In this document: positions 45,544 to 53,712 of the stretch, one piece after another
Numbering within the stretch: position 1 is the stretch's first letter
How the letters are laid out: every line of letters starts with the position of its first letter
Origin: an uncultured Clostridia bacterium
GTDB lineage: Bacteria > Bacillota > Clostridia > Christensenellales > Borkfalkiaceae
NCBI GenBank assembly: GCA_947628675.1
Contig: CANRAR010000005.1
Coordinates: 48,637 to 112,636, forward strand
Length of the DNA: 64,000 nucleotides
Reading direction: 5' to 3'
Position numbers and translations under genes: made by a program
The notes under the pieces: generated by a model
What the model was told of the DNA's origin: nothing
What the model saw: the letters and a program-made list of their open reading frames with translations, nothing else
Databases searched by the model: none

Positions 45544-45905
45544 GCCTTTTCCCCGAAGCGGAACACGATCTCCGCGAGTTTTCCGTTTTTCTGCTCCGTC
45601 CGCACGGTGTCATTTAGCGCAGTGAGGAGGGCAAAGGAGATCTCGTCCTCCTCGGCGGGTGCACCCTCGCCTTCCCCCTCGCCCGCAATGTGCACGAGAA
45701 GGCCGTCTTCGAGGGAAAACACAACGCGCGCGGCGGCATAGCCGCGGTGCATGAGCAGGAGGAGGCTCTCCGTCACGCACACCTTGCAGTCCTCGCTCTC
45801 GTCGAGGCTGAGCCCCGCGAGCGCCGAGAGGCCGCCCGTTGCGAGGCGCACGGTGGTCATTTTATCGCTCCCGAGCGGGAAATACAGCGTCATCAGCTCT
45901 TTCAT
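45540..45905 (-). CDS. Degenerate RsbW-like protein
   Basis: This 121-residue protein aligns in outline with RsbW (ATGGLSALAGLSLDESEDCKVCVTE). However, the N-box Asn is replaced by Leu (E46-SLL-L50), and there is no glycine-rich ATP lid. An acidic low-complexity insert EGEGEGAPAEEDE occupies that place. It is therefore unlikely to be an active kinase but may still bind sigma or the STAS protein. It overlaps both neighbours by four bases, so all four products are probably made in fixed ratio. Confidence 0.7.
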   Translation of the reverse strand: MKELMTLYFPLGSDKMTTVRLATGGLSALAGLSLDESEDCKVCVTESLLLLMHRGYAAARVVFSLEDGLLVHIAGEGEGEGAPAEEDEISFALLTALNDTVRTEQKNGKLAEIVFRFGEKA

Positions 45906-46210
45906 GCTCCGATCTCCATCACTTTGTCGAGCGCGCAGATGACAAAAAGCTTCTTGAGCCGCGGCATGAGCCCCGTAAGGCGCAAGCCGTGCCCGTCCGC
46001 CCTGACGCGCTTGGAAATTTTCACGAAGGTGCCGAGCGCGGTGGAATCGATAAATTCCAGCCCGCCGCAGACAAACTCCACGTCGCAGGGCGCGGGCGCA
46101 TAGACCTCCTCGAACGCGCCGAAAAACTCGTCGGCATTCTCCGCGTCGATCTCGCCCGAGAGCGCCACGCGCAGCATTTTTCCCGTCTCCAAAACGGTAA
46201 ATTCTTTCAT
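45902..46210 (-). CDS. STAS-domain anti-sigma factor antagonist (RsbV/SpoIIAA-like)
   Basis: This 102-residue STAS protein carries the phosphorylation site S56 in LEFIDSTALGTFV. When unphosphorylated it should bind the anti-sigma kinase and free the sigma factor. It is the first gene of the four-gene module and has a GGAGGAGG ribosome site. Confidence 0.88.
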   Translation of the reverse strand: MKEFTVLETGKMLRVALSGEIDAENADEFFGAFEEVYAPAPCDVEFVCGGLEFIDSTALGTFVKISKRVRADGHGLRLTGLMPRLKKLFVICALDKVMEIGA

Positions 46211-46248
46211 GTTCCTCCTCCGCAGCCCTTGGGGGGCTTTGTATTTTT

Positions 46249-46275
46249 ATACCGCGCAGGCGCGCGGGTTCAAAC
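46249..46275 (-). promoter_or_regulatory. Candidate alternative-sigma promoter of the rsbV operon
   Basis: The minus strand reads GTTTGA (46275-46270), 15 bases, then CGGTAT (46254-46249). It is similar to SigB-type promoters (GTTTAA, 12-14 bases, GGGTAT), and no sigma-A promoter is seen nearby. The -35 overlaps the preceding stop codon. Confidence 0.4.
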
Positions 46276-47064
46276 AGTTTCCTTTAAGATCGCGTTAAAA
46301 TCCGGAAGCACGAGGTCGGGCGCGTCGGGATAATTTTTCATCGTCTCCAATGTCGTCTCCCCCGAAAGCACCAAAACGCTGCGCATTTTGTTGCTTTGCG
46401 CAAAGCGGATGTCCGTGTGCATCCGATCGCCCACCATGCACATTTCGCGCCGCTCTACGCCGTAGCGCGCAGCCACGCCGTCGCCCATCGTGCAAAACGG
46501 CTTGCCGATAATGGCGTCGGGCTTTCTCCCCGAGGAGCGCTCGAACATCGCAAGGAAGGAGCCCACGTCGGGCATGGAGCCGTCCGAAGTCGGGCACACG
46601 TCGTCGGGATGGGTCGCCAAAAAGTGCACCCCATGTCGCAGAAAATAGTCGAATTTGCGAATTTTTTCAAAGGTGAGCGAAACATCATATGCGAGAACGC
46701 ACACCTCGGGGCGCTCCTCGTCCAGAAGGATGCCCTCCGCGCAGAAGGCCTCCTTCAAGGCGTCCGTGCCGAGGAGAAACACCCGCCTTTTCGCATGGTG
46801 CGCCTTCAAGTATTCCACGGTCGCCGTCGCCGATGTGTACACGCCGTCCCCCTCGCCGAACAGCCCGATGCGGCGCAGTTTTTCCTCGTACTGCGCCTCC
46901 GTCTTGGAGGAATTGTTGGTGAGAAACACGAGTTTTTTGCCAAAAACTCGCAGTGTTTGCAAGGTTTTGGGCATATCGCCGATGGGCGTCTCGTCCACAT
47001 ACACCGTCCCGTCCAAGTCGAGCAGGAAGAGTTTCGTCGCCTGTAATATCTCCGAATTTGTCAT
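46270..47064 (-). CDS. HAD-IIA sugar phosphatase (NagD-like)
   Basis: This 264-residue HAD phosphatase has the motifs LFLLDLDGTVYVDETPI, LTNNSS, the Lys in IIGKPF and MVGDRMHTD. Class IIA members dephosphorylate small phosphates such as glycerol phosphates, nucleotides or sugar phosphates. The ATG at 47064 is two bases after the stop of the preceding gene, so translation is coupled. Its partner resembles a glycerol-1-phosphate dehydrogenase, which would make a glycerol phosphate phosphatase role plausible. Confidence 0.88.
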   Translation of the reverse strand: MTNSEILQATKLFLLDLDGTVYVDETPIGDMPKTLQTLRVFGKKLVFLTNNSSKTEAQYEEKLRRIGLFGEGDGVYTSATATVEYLKAHHAKRRVFLLGTDALKEAFCAEGILLDEERPEVCVLAYDVSLTFEKIRKFDYFLRHGVHFLATHPDDVCPTSDGSMPDVGSFLAMFERSSGRKPDAIIGKPFCTMGDGVAARYGVERREMCMVGDRMHTDIRFAQSNKMRSVLVLSGETTLETMKNYPDAPDLVLPDFNAILKETV

Positions 47065-47066
47065 GT

Positions 47067-48122
47067 TCAATCCATCAGCCCGAAGTCGCGGATGACGGCA
47101 CAAAGGCCGTCCGGGCAGTGTTCGGGCAAAGTTCGCAGCGCATCCGAAATGCCGCCGTTTTCACGGGTTTCCTTCAAAAACGTCAAAACGCTGCGAGTTT
47201 TCTGGGGTGCACCGCGTACGATCGCCTGCACTTCCGGGAGGAGATCGGAGCGCCGCCGCTCCAGAATGAGGGCGCGCCGCGCGTACTCCTCCGCCGTCGG
47301 AATGCGCACTTCTCCGTAACCGACGCCCGCCCGCTCGGCGCGCGCCGCGTAGTCGGGCACGGCGTATTTACGCGGCCTCCCGCACCCGAAGAACGCCGTG
47401 TAGAGGGCGGAGAGTTCGAAAAAAGTGCAAAACGCTGTGAGTTTTGGGCGGAGGCGCACCAGCGCCGCCCCCTCGCCCGGCCATGCGCCCGCCGCCTCGC
47501 TCCTGCAAAGGGCGGCATTCGCGCGCACGATCTCCTCGGCGGTCTCCCCCTCCGCCGCGCAGAGTTGCGTCCTGTGGAAGCCGAACGCCGAGAGCGCCCG
47601 CGCCTCGAAGCGCGCCAGCCGCGCAAGCATGAGCCGCGCCCGCGCCTCGTCCAAACGGGGCGCCATGAGGGCGACGTCGCAGAAAATTTTCGCGCGGGAG
47701 AGTGGCACATTCATGGGCGCGCCGTCCAAAAAAACCGACCCCATGTCCCCAAAAACGCCATAGCACGTCCCGTCCGAGGGCGCAACGGCGCAGGGCACAC
47801 GCCGCACGGCGGCAAAGAACCGCGCGGCAAGCAGCGCCTCCTCTCCGCCCGCCGCAAACACGGCGCCCACCGTGTCGGGCACGGAGAAGAGCGGCAGCGC
47901 GTCGGCGCCGTCCAACACCACGGAGATGGCGCGCTTGAGGCGCGCCGCAAACGCGAGCGCGGGGCACGTCTCCCCGTCCGAGACAAACAAAATTTTTCCC
48001 GCCGTCTCCGCGGCAAATTCCGCCACGGCGTCCGCAAGCGAACAAAAATGCAGTTCGTCCCCGTCCTCAGCCTTGCCTGTCTCTACGGCGTTTGTCATCG
48101 GTACGCGTTCGGCGATCTGCAT
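47067..48122 (-). CDS. Diverged protein of the glycerol-1-phosphate dehydrogenase / iron-ADH fold, tentative
   Basis: This 351-residue protein follows the order of conserved segments in G1P dehydrogenases and dehydroquinate synthases. KILFVSDGETCPALA is a Rossmann strand-loop, VPDTVGAVFAAGGEEALLAARFFA matches the usual P-D-x-iigvGsG region, and VPCAVAPSDGTCYG matches the vPTapS-DG segment. IFCDVALMAPRLDEA matches the iiaDldvl segment. The metal-binding His residues are not clearly present, and the GxGS motif has changed, so catalysis is doubtful. It is co-translated with the HAD phosphatase. Low sequence conservation makes the fold call an inference. Confidence 0.45.
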   Translation of the reverse strand: MQIAERVPMTNAVETGKAEDGDELHFCSLADAVAEFAAETAGKILFVSDGETCPALAFAARLKRAISVVLDGADALPLFSVPDTVGAVFAAGGEEALLAARFFAAVRRVPCAVAPSDGTCYGVFGDMGSVFLDGAPMNVPLSRAKIFCDVALMAPRLDEARARLMLARLARFEARALSAFGFHRTQLCAAEGETAEEIVRANAALCRSEAAGAWPGEGAALVRLRPKLTAFCTFFELSALYTAFFGCGRPRKYAVPDYAARAERAGVGYGEVRIPTAEEYARRALILERRRSDLLPEVQAIVRGAPQKTRSVLTFLKETRENGGISDALRTLPEHCPDGLCAVIRDFGLMD

Positions 48123-48131
48123 CGTACACCT

Positions 48132-49190
48132 CTAAGAGAGAATTTTTTTCAGTTTTTCCAATAGAATATCGTCGTCGCGGGGCGTCCCCACGGTGATGCG
48201 GCAGAAATCCGAGATGCGCGGCCTATCCCAATGGCGCACGAGCACCCCCTCCGCTTTGAGCCGCGCGTAAATTTCGCCCGCGGGGACTTTTGCCCGCCCC
48301 GCAAACAAAAAGTTGGAGCCGCTCGGAAGCACGGTCATGCCGAGCCCTTCAAGCGCCCTGCGGAGCCGTTCGCGCTCCTCTGCGACGAGGCGAACCGTCC
48401 TCGCGTGGTATTCCCCGTCCGCGAGCGAGGCGGCACACGCGGCGGCGCAGACGGCGTCCACGGGGTAGGAGTTGAAACTGTTCTTCATGCGCATGAGCCC
48501 CTCGATGAGCGCAGGCGCACCCACGGCGTACCCACAGCGGATGCCCGCGAGCGAATGGCTCTTGGAGAACGTCTTGACGACGAGAAGATTGGGATATTTT
48601 TGGATGAGCGGTACACACGTCTCGCCGCAGAAATCGACGTACGCCTCGTCGAGCACGACGAGTTTGCGGGGCACGGAGGCGATGAACTTCTCCATCTCGG
48701 CGGCCGGCACCGCAATGCCCGTCGGCGCGTTGGGGTTGGCGATGAAGTACCCCCCGCACTCGGCTCCGCGCATCGCCGCAAAATCGAGCGTAAAGTCCTC
48801 TTTGAGCGGCACAATTTGCGTTTTGACGCCGAACATCGCCGCAAAGACCTCGTAGAAGGAGTAGGTGACGTCGGCAAAGCAAGCGGCGCGCTCGTCGTCG
48901 AAGAAGGCGGCAAACGCGAGCGCGAGCGCCTCGTCCGAGCCGTTGGAGACGAACACGTTCTCCCGCGCCACTCCCTCGGCGCGCGCAATGGCGTCCCGCA
49001 GGTCGTCTGCATCGGGGCTCGGGTACCGCCTCAACTCCGCGCACGGGAAGGCAGCAACGGCCTTTGCAACGCGCGGCGACGGCGGGTACGGGTTCTCGTT
49101 GGTGTTCAGTTTTACGTAGATGCCGCGCTTGGGCTGCTCCCCTGCCGTGTAGGGCGTAATGGAGCGCGCGCGGCGGCTGTAAAATTCCAT
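48132..49190 (-). CDS. hisC: Histidinol-phosphate aminotransferase
   Basis: This 352-residue fold-type I PLP enzyme transaminates imidazole-acetol phosphate. LNTNENPYPPSP is the HisC substrate loop. NAPTG, DEAYVDFCGE and the PLP lysine in TFSKSHSLAGIRCGYA are intact. C-terminal arginines bind phosphate. No other histidine gene is near, so it may be part of a dispersed pathway or act on aromatic amino acids too. The next gene begins nine bases after its stop. Confidence 0.92.
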   Translation of the reverse strand: MEFYSRRARSITPYTAGEQPKRGIYVKLNTNENPYPPSPRVAKAVAAFPCAELRRYPSPDADDLRDAIARAEGVARENVFVSNGSDEALALAFAAFFDDERAACFADVTYSFYEVFAAMFGVKTQIVPLKEDFTLDFAAMRGAECGGYFIANPNAPTGIAVPAAEMEKFIASVPRKLVVLDEAYVDFCGETCVPLIQKYPNLLVVKTFSKSHSLAGIRCGYAVGAPALIEGLMRMKNSFNSYPVDAVCAAACAASLADGEYHARTVRLVAEERERLRRALEGLGMTVLPSGSNFLFAGRAKVPAGEIYARLKAEGVLVRHWDRPRISDFCRITVGTPRDDDILLEKLKKILS

Positions 49191-49228
49191 AGTTCTATTT
49201 TACCCCCAACGGGGCGAATTGTCAACGT

Positions 49229-50317
49229 TTACAGCGGGATCAAGAGCGCAATGCCGCTCGCCGCATACCCCACCGCCACGCCGAAAAGGTACATCGCAAG
49301 CAAAATGCAGACGGCGCGCAGGGCGCTCTTCCCCTTGCCGAAGAGGACGAGGTACCCCAGCCCCGCGTTGGCGACGAGCCCGCCGAGGAGCCCGCCGAAC
49401 CCGATGCCGCCGAGGGAGTAGACCTCCGCCAAAATCACGGACGAAGCGCAGTTGGGCACGAGCCCCACAAGCGGGCAAACGAGGGGCTGGAACCAATACC
49501 CCGCGCCCTGCAAAAAGCCCACGACGCGCGCCTCTCCGACGCCGAAAAACAAAAATCCGAACGCCAGATTTACGAGGAGCACGAACGCCGCAACTTGCAG
49601 CATATGCAAAAGCGGCGAAACAAGGTACATCCGCACGGCGGAGGGGTGCTTGTGCTCGCACACCGAAAGTTCGTCGCAGGCGCATTCGCCGTGCTCGTGA
49701 TCTTCGTGCCCCTCGTGCTCGTGTTCTTCATGCCCGTGCTCGTGTTCTTCGAGAACGCCCCGCGCCTCGTGCTCCGCTTCATGCCCTTCATGCTCTTCAT
49801 GCTCCACGTGCCCTTCATTCTCCTCTTCGTGCCCGTGAACGTGCTCATGCTCGTGCGCATGATGTTCGGGCAGGGGCGCGAGCGCAAACCGCCTGCGGAA
49901 AATAAGATCGGCGGCGTAGCCGATGCCGACGCCGAGCACGAACTGGCAGCCGAGGAGCGCCGCAAGGGAGATGAGTAGCCCGCCGCCGCCCGCCTTTCCC
50001 GCGGCATAGAGGCCGATCGCCTCGTCCACGAGGACGATCGCCGCCTCGTCGCTCGTGGCGGCAAACACCGCAAGCAGCGCGCCGAGCGTCACGTGGCGGT
50101 GCTCGTAGAGTTTCGCCGCCATCACCGAAAAGCCGCACATGGGCACGAGCCCCGTCGCCGAGCCGATGAGCGGCGCCGCCTTGCCCGTAAGCAGCCGCGA
50201 AGGCCGCCCCATCTTCGTGTTGTGCTCCATGAGTTCGATGAGCACGTACATGAGGAAGAGGAACGGCACAAGTTTCAATGTGTCGATGAAAGCATCCAAC
50301 AAAACGTCATACCACAT
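49229..50317 (-). CDS. ArsP_2-family (putative manganese/heavy-metal) transporter with His-rich loop
   Basis: This 362-residue membrane protein has the two-repeat plan of the ArsP_2 (10TM heavy-metal exporter) family: DTLKLVPFLFLMYVLIELMEH at the N-terminus, TGLVPMCGFSVMAAKLYEHRH in the first half and LVGLVPNCASSVILAEVYS in the second. The halves are joined by a loop (151-225) with 22 His residues and three Cys. This loop is probably a metal-binding buffer, and zinc, manganese, nickel or copper would fit. The ribosome site GGAGGGA precedes the ATG. hisC follows on the same strand 38 bases downstream. Confidence 0.85.
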   Translation of the reverse strand: MWYDVLLDAFIDTLKLVPFLFLMYVLIELMEHNTKMGRPSRLLTGKAAPLIGSATGLVPMCGFSVMAAKLYEHRHVTLGALLAVFAATSDEAAIVLVDEAIGLYAAGKAGGGGLLISLAALLGCQFVLGVGIGYAADLIFRRRFALAPLPEHHAHEHEHVHGHEEENEGHVEHEEHEGHEAEHEARGVLEEHEHGHEEHEHEGHEDHEHGECACDELSVCEHKHPSAVRMYLVSPLLHMLQVAAFVLLVNLAFGFLFFGVGEARVVGFLQGAGYWFQPLVCPLVGLVPNCASSVILAEVYSLGGIGFGGLLGGLVANAGLGYLVLFGKGKSALRAVCILLAMYLFGVAVGYAASGIALLIPL

Positions 50318-50813
50318 AGCCGTCCCTCCTCGTGCAATATTCTATCCGTTTTCCCCGCTTTTGTCAATCATTCTCCCCCGTTCTCGCCATAGAATCATGG
50401 CGTATCGCCTTGCCCGTCTCCTCATTCCGGGGCGAAGCCGAGCGGATCTTCCCGTAAGATACGATCGCCCCTGCGGGGCGCACTTCGCCTACGCCTCGTG
50501 CCGCGCTTCGTAGGCAAATCGTGCGCAGGGCGGTATGAGGAGATAGGACGGGGGAAATATTGTTTTTTTTCTTTTATCCCTCCCCGCGCGCGCAGTTCCC
50601 CCCCCTACGGGGGGGGAACTGCGCGCGCGGGGAGGGATAATTTTTTCTGCGCGGCCGCCCGCTTTCCTCTCCCGCACGGCACAATTCCCGATTTTATTGT
50701 ACCATGCCGCGCGCAAAAATACGGATATGTATGACAAGGTTTTTGAAATTTTTTTTGCCCCCTCCCTACAAAAAATCGGGGGAATTTCTTCCCCCGACCT
50801 TTTATTCAAGTAC
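50318..50813. repeat. Intergenic region with repeat module and 63-bp perfect palindrome
   Basis: No gene is supported. 50481-50533 holds a copy of the TTCGCCTACGCCTCGTGCCGC module found at 14.7 and 55.3 kb. 50576-50638 is a perfect inverted repeat with 30-bp arms and a TAC loop, ending in eight C and eight G at the tip. On the plus strand it is followed by AATTTTTTC, so it could terminate plus-strand transcription. Confidence 0.7.
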
Positions 50814-52940
50814 TTACTCGTCCCATTCCAGCGTCATACCGACGATAACAAAGGCATTGCCTTTTACAACTTCAGCCGACATATTGATGGTTTTCGAGGC
50901 TTCGGTAAGTTCCACCGTGATCTCGAAAGCGGTATCTAATTTCCCATTATAGGTAACATCATCTTTCGCGTGAGTAATTTGTTGATCGTTCACGGTGAGT
51001 TTAATGTCCTCGGCATAAGAGAGTGCGATGATTTTGAATGTAATTTTCTTAATCGTATGCTCCGTAGTAATTTGAGCCGTCCCCGCTTCGGCGCCTGGGA
51101 AGAACCCAAATCCACCTATCGTCGTATCGCGCGAAATCATCACGTCCTGTGAAAAAGTCACAGCAGTAATTTCTGTCTGTCCCGGTGTCCATACGTTCAA
51201 ATAATCGGTCAGATGATTTTTCCGTTTGCTGGGCGACGAGTCATAAACGGCATCCGCAACACTATCCGCCGTCAGTTTTGTCGTCCAATCGAACGTAAAC
51301 TTATTTTCCGAAGCGGCGGCATTCACGGTGACGCTGCACTTGTTGGATTCGACCGAACCGACCGACACCCAAACTTGCACGGTGCCCGCGGCTACGCCCG
51401 TGACCATGCCTTCGTTGTTGACCGTCGCCTTGCTCTCGTCCGACGTATGCCATACTTCGGTGCCATCCAATTGTGAATTTGCGGGAAGAACACTCTTTAC
51501 GTTGATTTTCGTCTGCAAAGGCATATTGACTTCCGCCGTCTCGTCGATCGTAATGGAAGTGACAGCAGGGCGGGTTGCCGAAACGCCGCTCGCCAAATCC
51601 TCCACACTGCCCACGGTATATGTCGTATTTGCCTTTTTCAATACTACATTCCGCATGAGAACGGTGTAGCCGTCAAGTCCGCCGTCGAATCTCGAGCCGA
51701 CCAGGGAACCGAACTGAGCCGTGCAAGTGATTTTCTTGCTGTCCGAGCCCGTCATGTCAAACGTCCAATAGGAGTTTTGGGTGCGGGAAGTATATTTGGA
51801 GTTCTCCACCGTGCCCGTAAGATAGAAGCCCTGTTTCATGTTTGCCGCATACCCCGCGAACACTTCCCCGTCCTCGGTCATGAGAGCGAGCGCCTCGTCC
51901 ACCGTAAGCGGGTCGTCTTGCGTTGCGCCGTGCACGTCCTGAACTTTTACCTTCACCGATGCGGTCTTATCCGTTCCCGTCGCCGTCGCGGTGACCGTCG
52001 CCTCGCCTTCGGTCTCCGTCCACGTAATTCTCCCGTTATCGGAAACGGCGATGTTCGCCGTATTTGCGGAGATGCTCCACGTCACATCCTGCGGGGCATT
52101 CGCGGGTTGCACCGTCGCCTTGACGCTCATGTACTTATTCGCATGGCTTGCAAGCAGTACCATATCTTTCGTCTTGTCGAGCGTCACCGATGCGGGATCG
52201 GGCGTTTCCACCTTCTGCTCACCGAAGGTGCCGAGTTGCGCCTTGTAGTTGCTCGCCGCGTGTTGGGCGTAGACAGAGCCGCCGATGGTATTGAATGAAC
52301 CGTAGGTGCCGTAGAAGTAAGTGCCGTTTTCCCACGTGAAGATGTTGTAGGTGCTGTCCCACGTCCAATTCTTCCCCGCGGTGCGCGCCGTCTTATATAC
52401 GGCGTTGGTGTGCCCGTTGCTGTTTTCGATCTCCATGTACTGGTTGCCCTGTTTGAGGAGCCAACCGTCGCCGTCGGCAATGAGTTCGACGATGACGGCT
52501 TCATCCTTGTTGGTGGAGGTCGCCATGTAGTAGCCGTTCATGCCGCCCTTGAGATAGTAGTACACGTCGCCGCTGCACTTCATGCCCATGTAGTATTGCC
52601 CCGCAACGGGCGCGGTGATGGGCGTAAACTCGTCATCATCGCCCTTGGGCGTGAGTTTGGGGATCTCCACGGGCTTGGAGATCTGCGTTTTGCCGTCCTT
52701 ATCCGAGAACATCTTATTGCACACACTGCACTTCCAGTACGCCTCGTACCCTGCCTCCGTCTCGGTGGCGGGCTTTTCGGCGACGGCGACGATGGTGTGC
52801 CCGTTCGCGCACGGGTCGTCCTTGTCCGTATCCTTGTCCTTGCCCACGAGATCTCCGCAAGCCCCGAGAACGCCCGCAAAGGATAGCGCCATTACAAGCG
52901 CCATGAGAAGCGCAAACACTCTCTTGGTTCTCTGTTTCAT
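50814..52940 (-). CDS. Large secreted lipoprotein with BIG2-type Ig-like domains
   Basis: This 708-residue protein has a signal peptide with lipobox VLGAC (Cys28). An Asp/Lys-rich linker and a zinc-ribbon-like segment with CANGH and CSVCNKMFSDKDGK follow. Two BIG2-like domains are recognisable by ATVQPANAPQDVTWSIS...GEATVTATATG (about 285-345) and KSVLPANSQLDGTEVWHTSDES...AGTVQVWVSV (about 500-560). Between them a region with GQYYMGMKCSGDVYYYLKG may bind ligand, and the C-terminus is beta-rich. It should be anchored to the outer side of the membrane. A consensus promoter 337 bases upstream has a 10-G run in its spacer, so expression is probably phase-variable. Confidence 0.85.
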   Translation of the reverse strand: MKQRTKRVFALLMALVMALSFAGVLGACGDLVGKDKDTDKDDPCANGHTIVAVAEKPATETEAGYEAYWKCSVCNKMFSDKDGKTQISKPVEIPKLTPKGDDDEFTPITAPVAGQYYMGMKCSGDVYYYLKGGMNGYYMATSTNKDEAVIVELIADGDGWLLKQGNQYMEIENSNGHTNAVYKTARTAGKNWTWDSTYNIFTWENGTYFYGTYGSFNTIGGSVYAQHAASNYKAQLGTFGEQKVETPDPASVTLDKTKDMVLLASHANKYMSVKATVQPANAPQDVTWSISANTANIAVSDNGRITWTETEGEATVTATATGTDKTASVKVKVQDVHGATQDDPLTVDEALALMTEDGEVFAGYAANMKQGFYLTGTVENSKYTSRTQNSYWTFDMTGSDSKKITCTAQFGSLVGSRFDGGLDGYTVLMRNVVLKKANTTYTVGSVEDLASGVSATRPAVTSITIDETAEVNMPLQTKINVKSVLPANSQLDGTEVWHTSDESKATVNNEGMVTGVAAGTVQVWVSVGSVESNKCSVTVNAAASENKFTFDWTTKLTADSVADAVYDSSPSKRKNHLTDYLNVWTPGQTEITAVTFSQDVMISRDTTIGGFGFFPGAEAGTAQITTEHTIKKITFKIIALSYAEDIKLTVNDQQITHAKDDVTYNGKLDTAFEITVELTEASKTINMSAEVVKGNAFVIVGMTLEWDE

Positions 52941-53276
52941 CTTGTTTCTCCTTATAAAAAAATTTTTTCGTTTGTGATTTTGTACCGCGGCTTTCTGCCC
53001 CCTCCATGGGAGGGGGTGCCCCGTAGGGGCGGGGGTGGGGCATGGTTTCGCGTCACTCCGTCCCGCTCTCCCTCTATTGCCCCACCCGCTTTCCTCCCAT
53101 CGGGAGCAGACAATTTTATGGGGTGGGGCTTTGGGAGAAGAGCATTCTATTCCTTCCTCGCGCGTTATCCTGTCCGCGGCTCGTTTTCCGCGTCATCCTG
53201 TCCGCGCGCGATCCGCCGCACCTTCGCGTTTTCCACAAAAAACGCCGAATGATCGGAGGCTTTATTCTTACCTCTC

Positions 53277-53304
53277 ATTATACCCCCCCCCCGCGATTTG
53301 TCAA
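53277..53304 (-). promoter_or_regulatory. Promoter with 10-G tract in the spacer, upstream of the 708-residue lipoprotein
   Basis: The minus strand reads TTGACA (53304-53299), a 16-bp spacer and TATAAT (53282-53277). Ten consecutive G (plus-strand C 53283-53292) adjoin the -10 box. No other gene on the minus strand lies between it and the ATG at 52940. Confidence 0.85.
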
Positions 53305-53712
53305 GTGTTTTGTGGAAATTTTTTAATTTTTTGTAAAATTTTTTCTATTTCCCGCAATTTCCTGTGATTTTATTTCAATTTATCAACTTTCTCCCCGCTC
53401 ATATCAAAGCGCGGCGCCGCGGCTCGAAGAGCCGCGGCGCCGCACAAATGCAACTTCTATGTACACATCTCCCATTTTTGGCTACACGCAGATTAACGTC
53501 TATATTCTGCACAAAGAAAGCCCATTTCCGTTATGTGCGCGTAAAAATTCTATGCGCTCTCCTGTTTTAGGTGCGCAAAATGTTTTTCCATATAGGAAGA
53601 ACGCCCGTGCGAGACGGGCGTTCCTGTTTCTTTTCAAGGATCGTTGCTTTTCAGAATGATCGCTTTTTCCGATGAAGTTTTCCACATTCGGAAAAATCTA
53701 TTCCCGATCAAA
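53305..53712. other. Intergenic region with GC hairpin and plus-strand terminator
   Basis: 53411-53443 is a perfect hairpin with 15-bp arms and a GAA loop. GAACGCCCGT/ACGGGCGTTC at 53599-53623 is followed on the plus strand by CTGTTTCTTTT and looks like a terminator without an assignable gene. A TTTTTCCGA/TCGGAAAAA stem at about 53666-53698 follows the end of the ABC ATPase gene. No protein gene is supported. Confidence 0.6.

Noticed and set aside
53459..53659. 66-residue plus-strand frame in the gap before the ABC ATPase end
   Set aside because: It runs through a strong hairpin terminator, has no ribosome site and no conserved-looking pattern.
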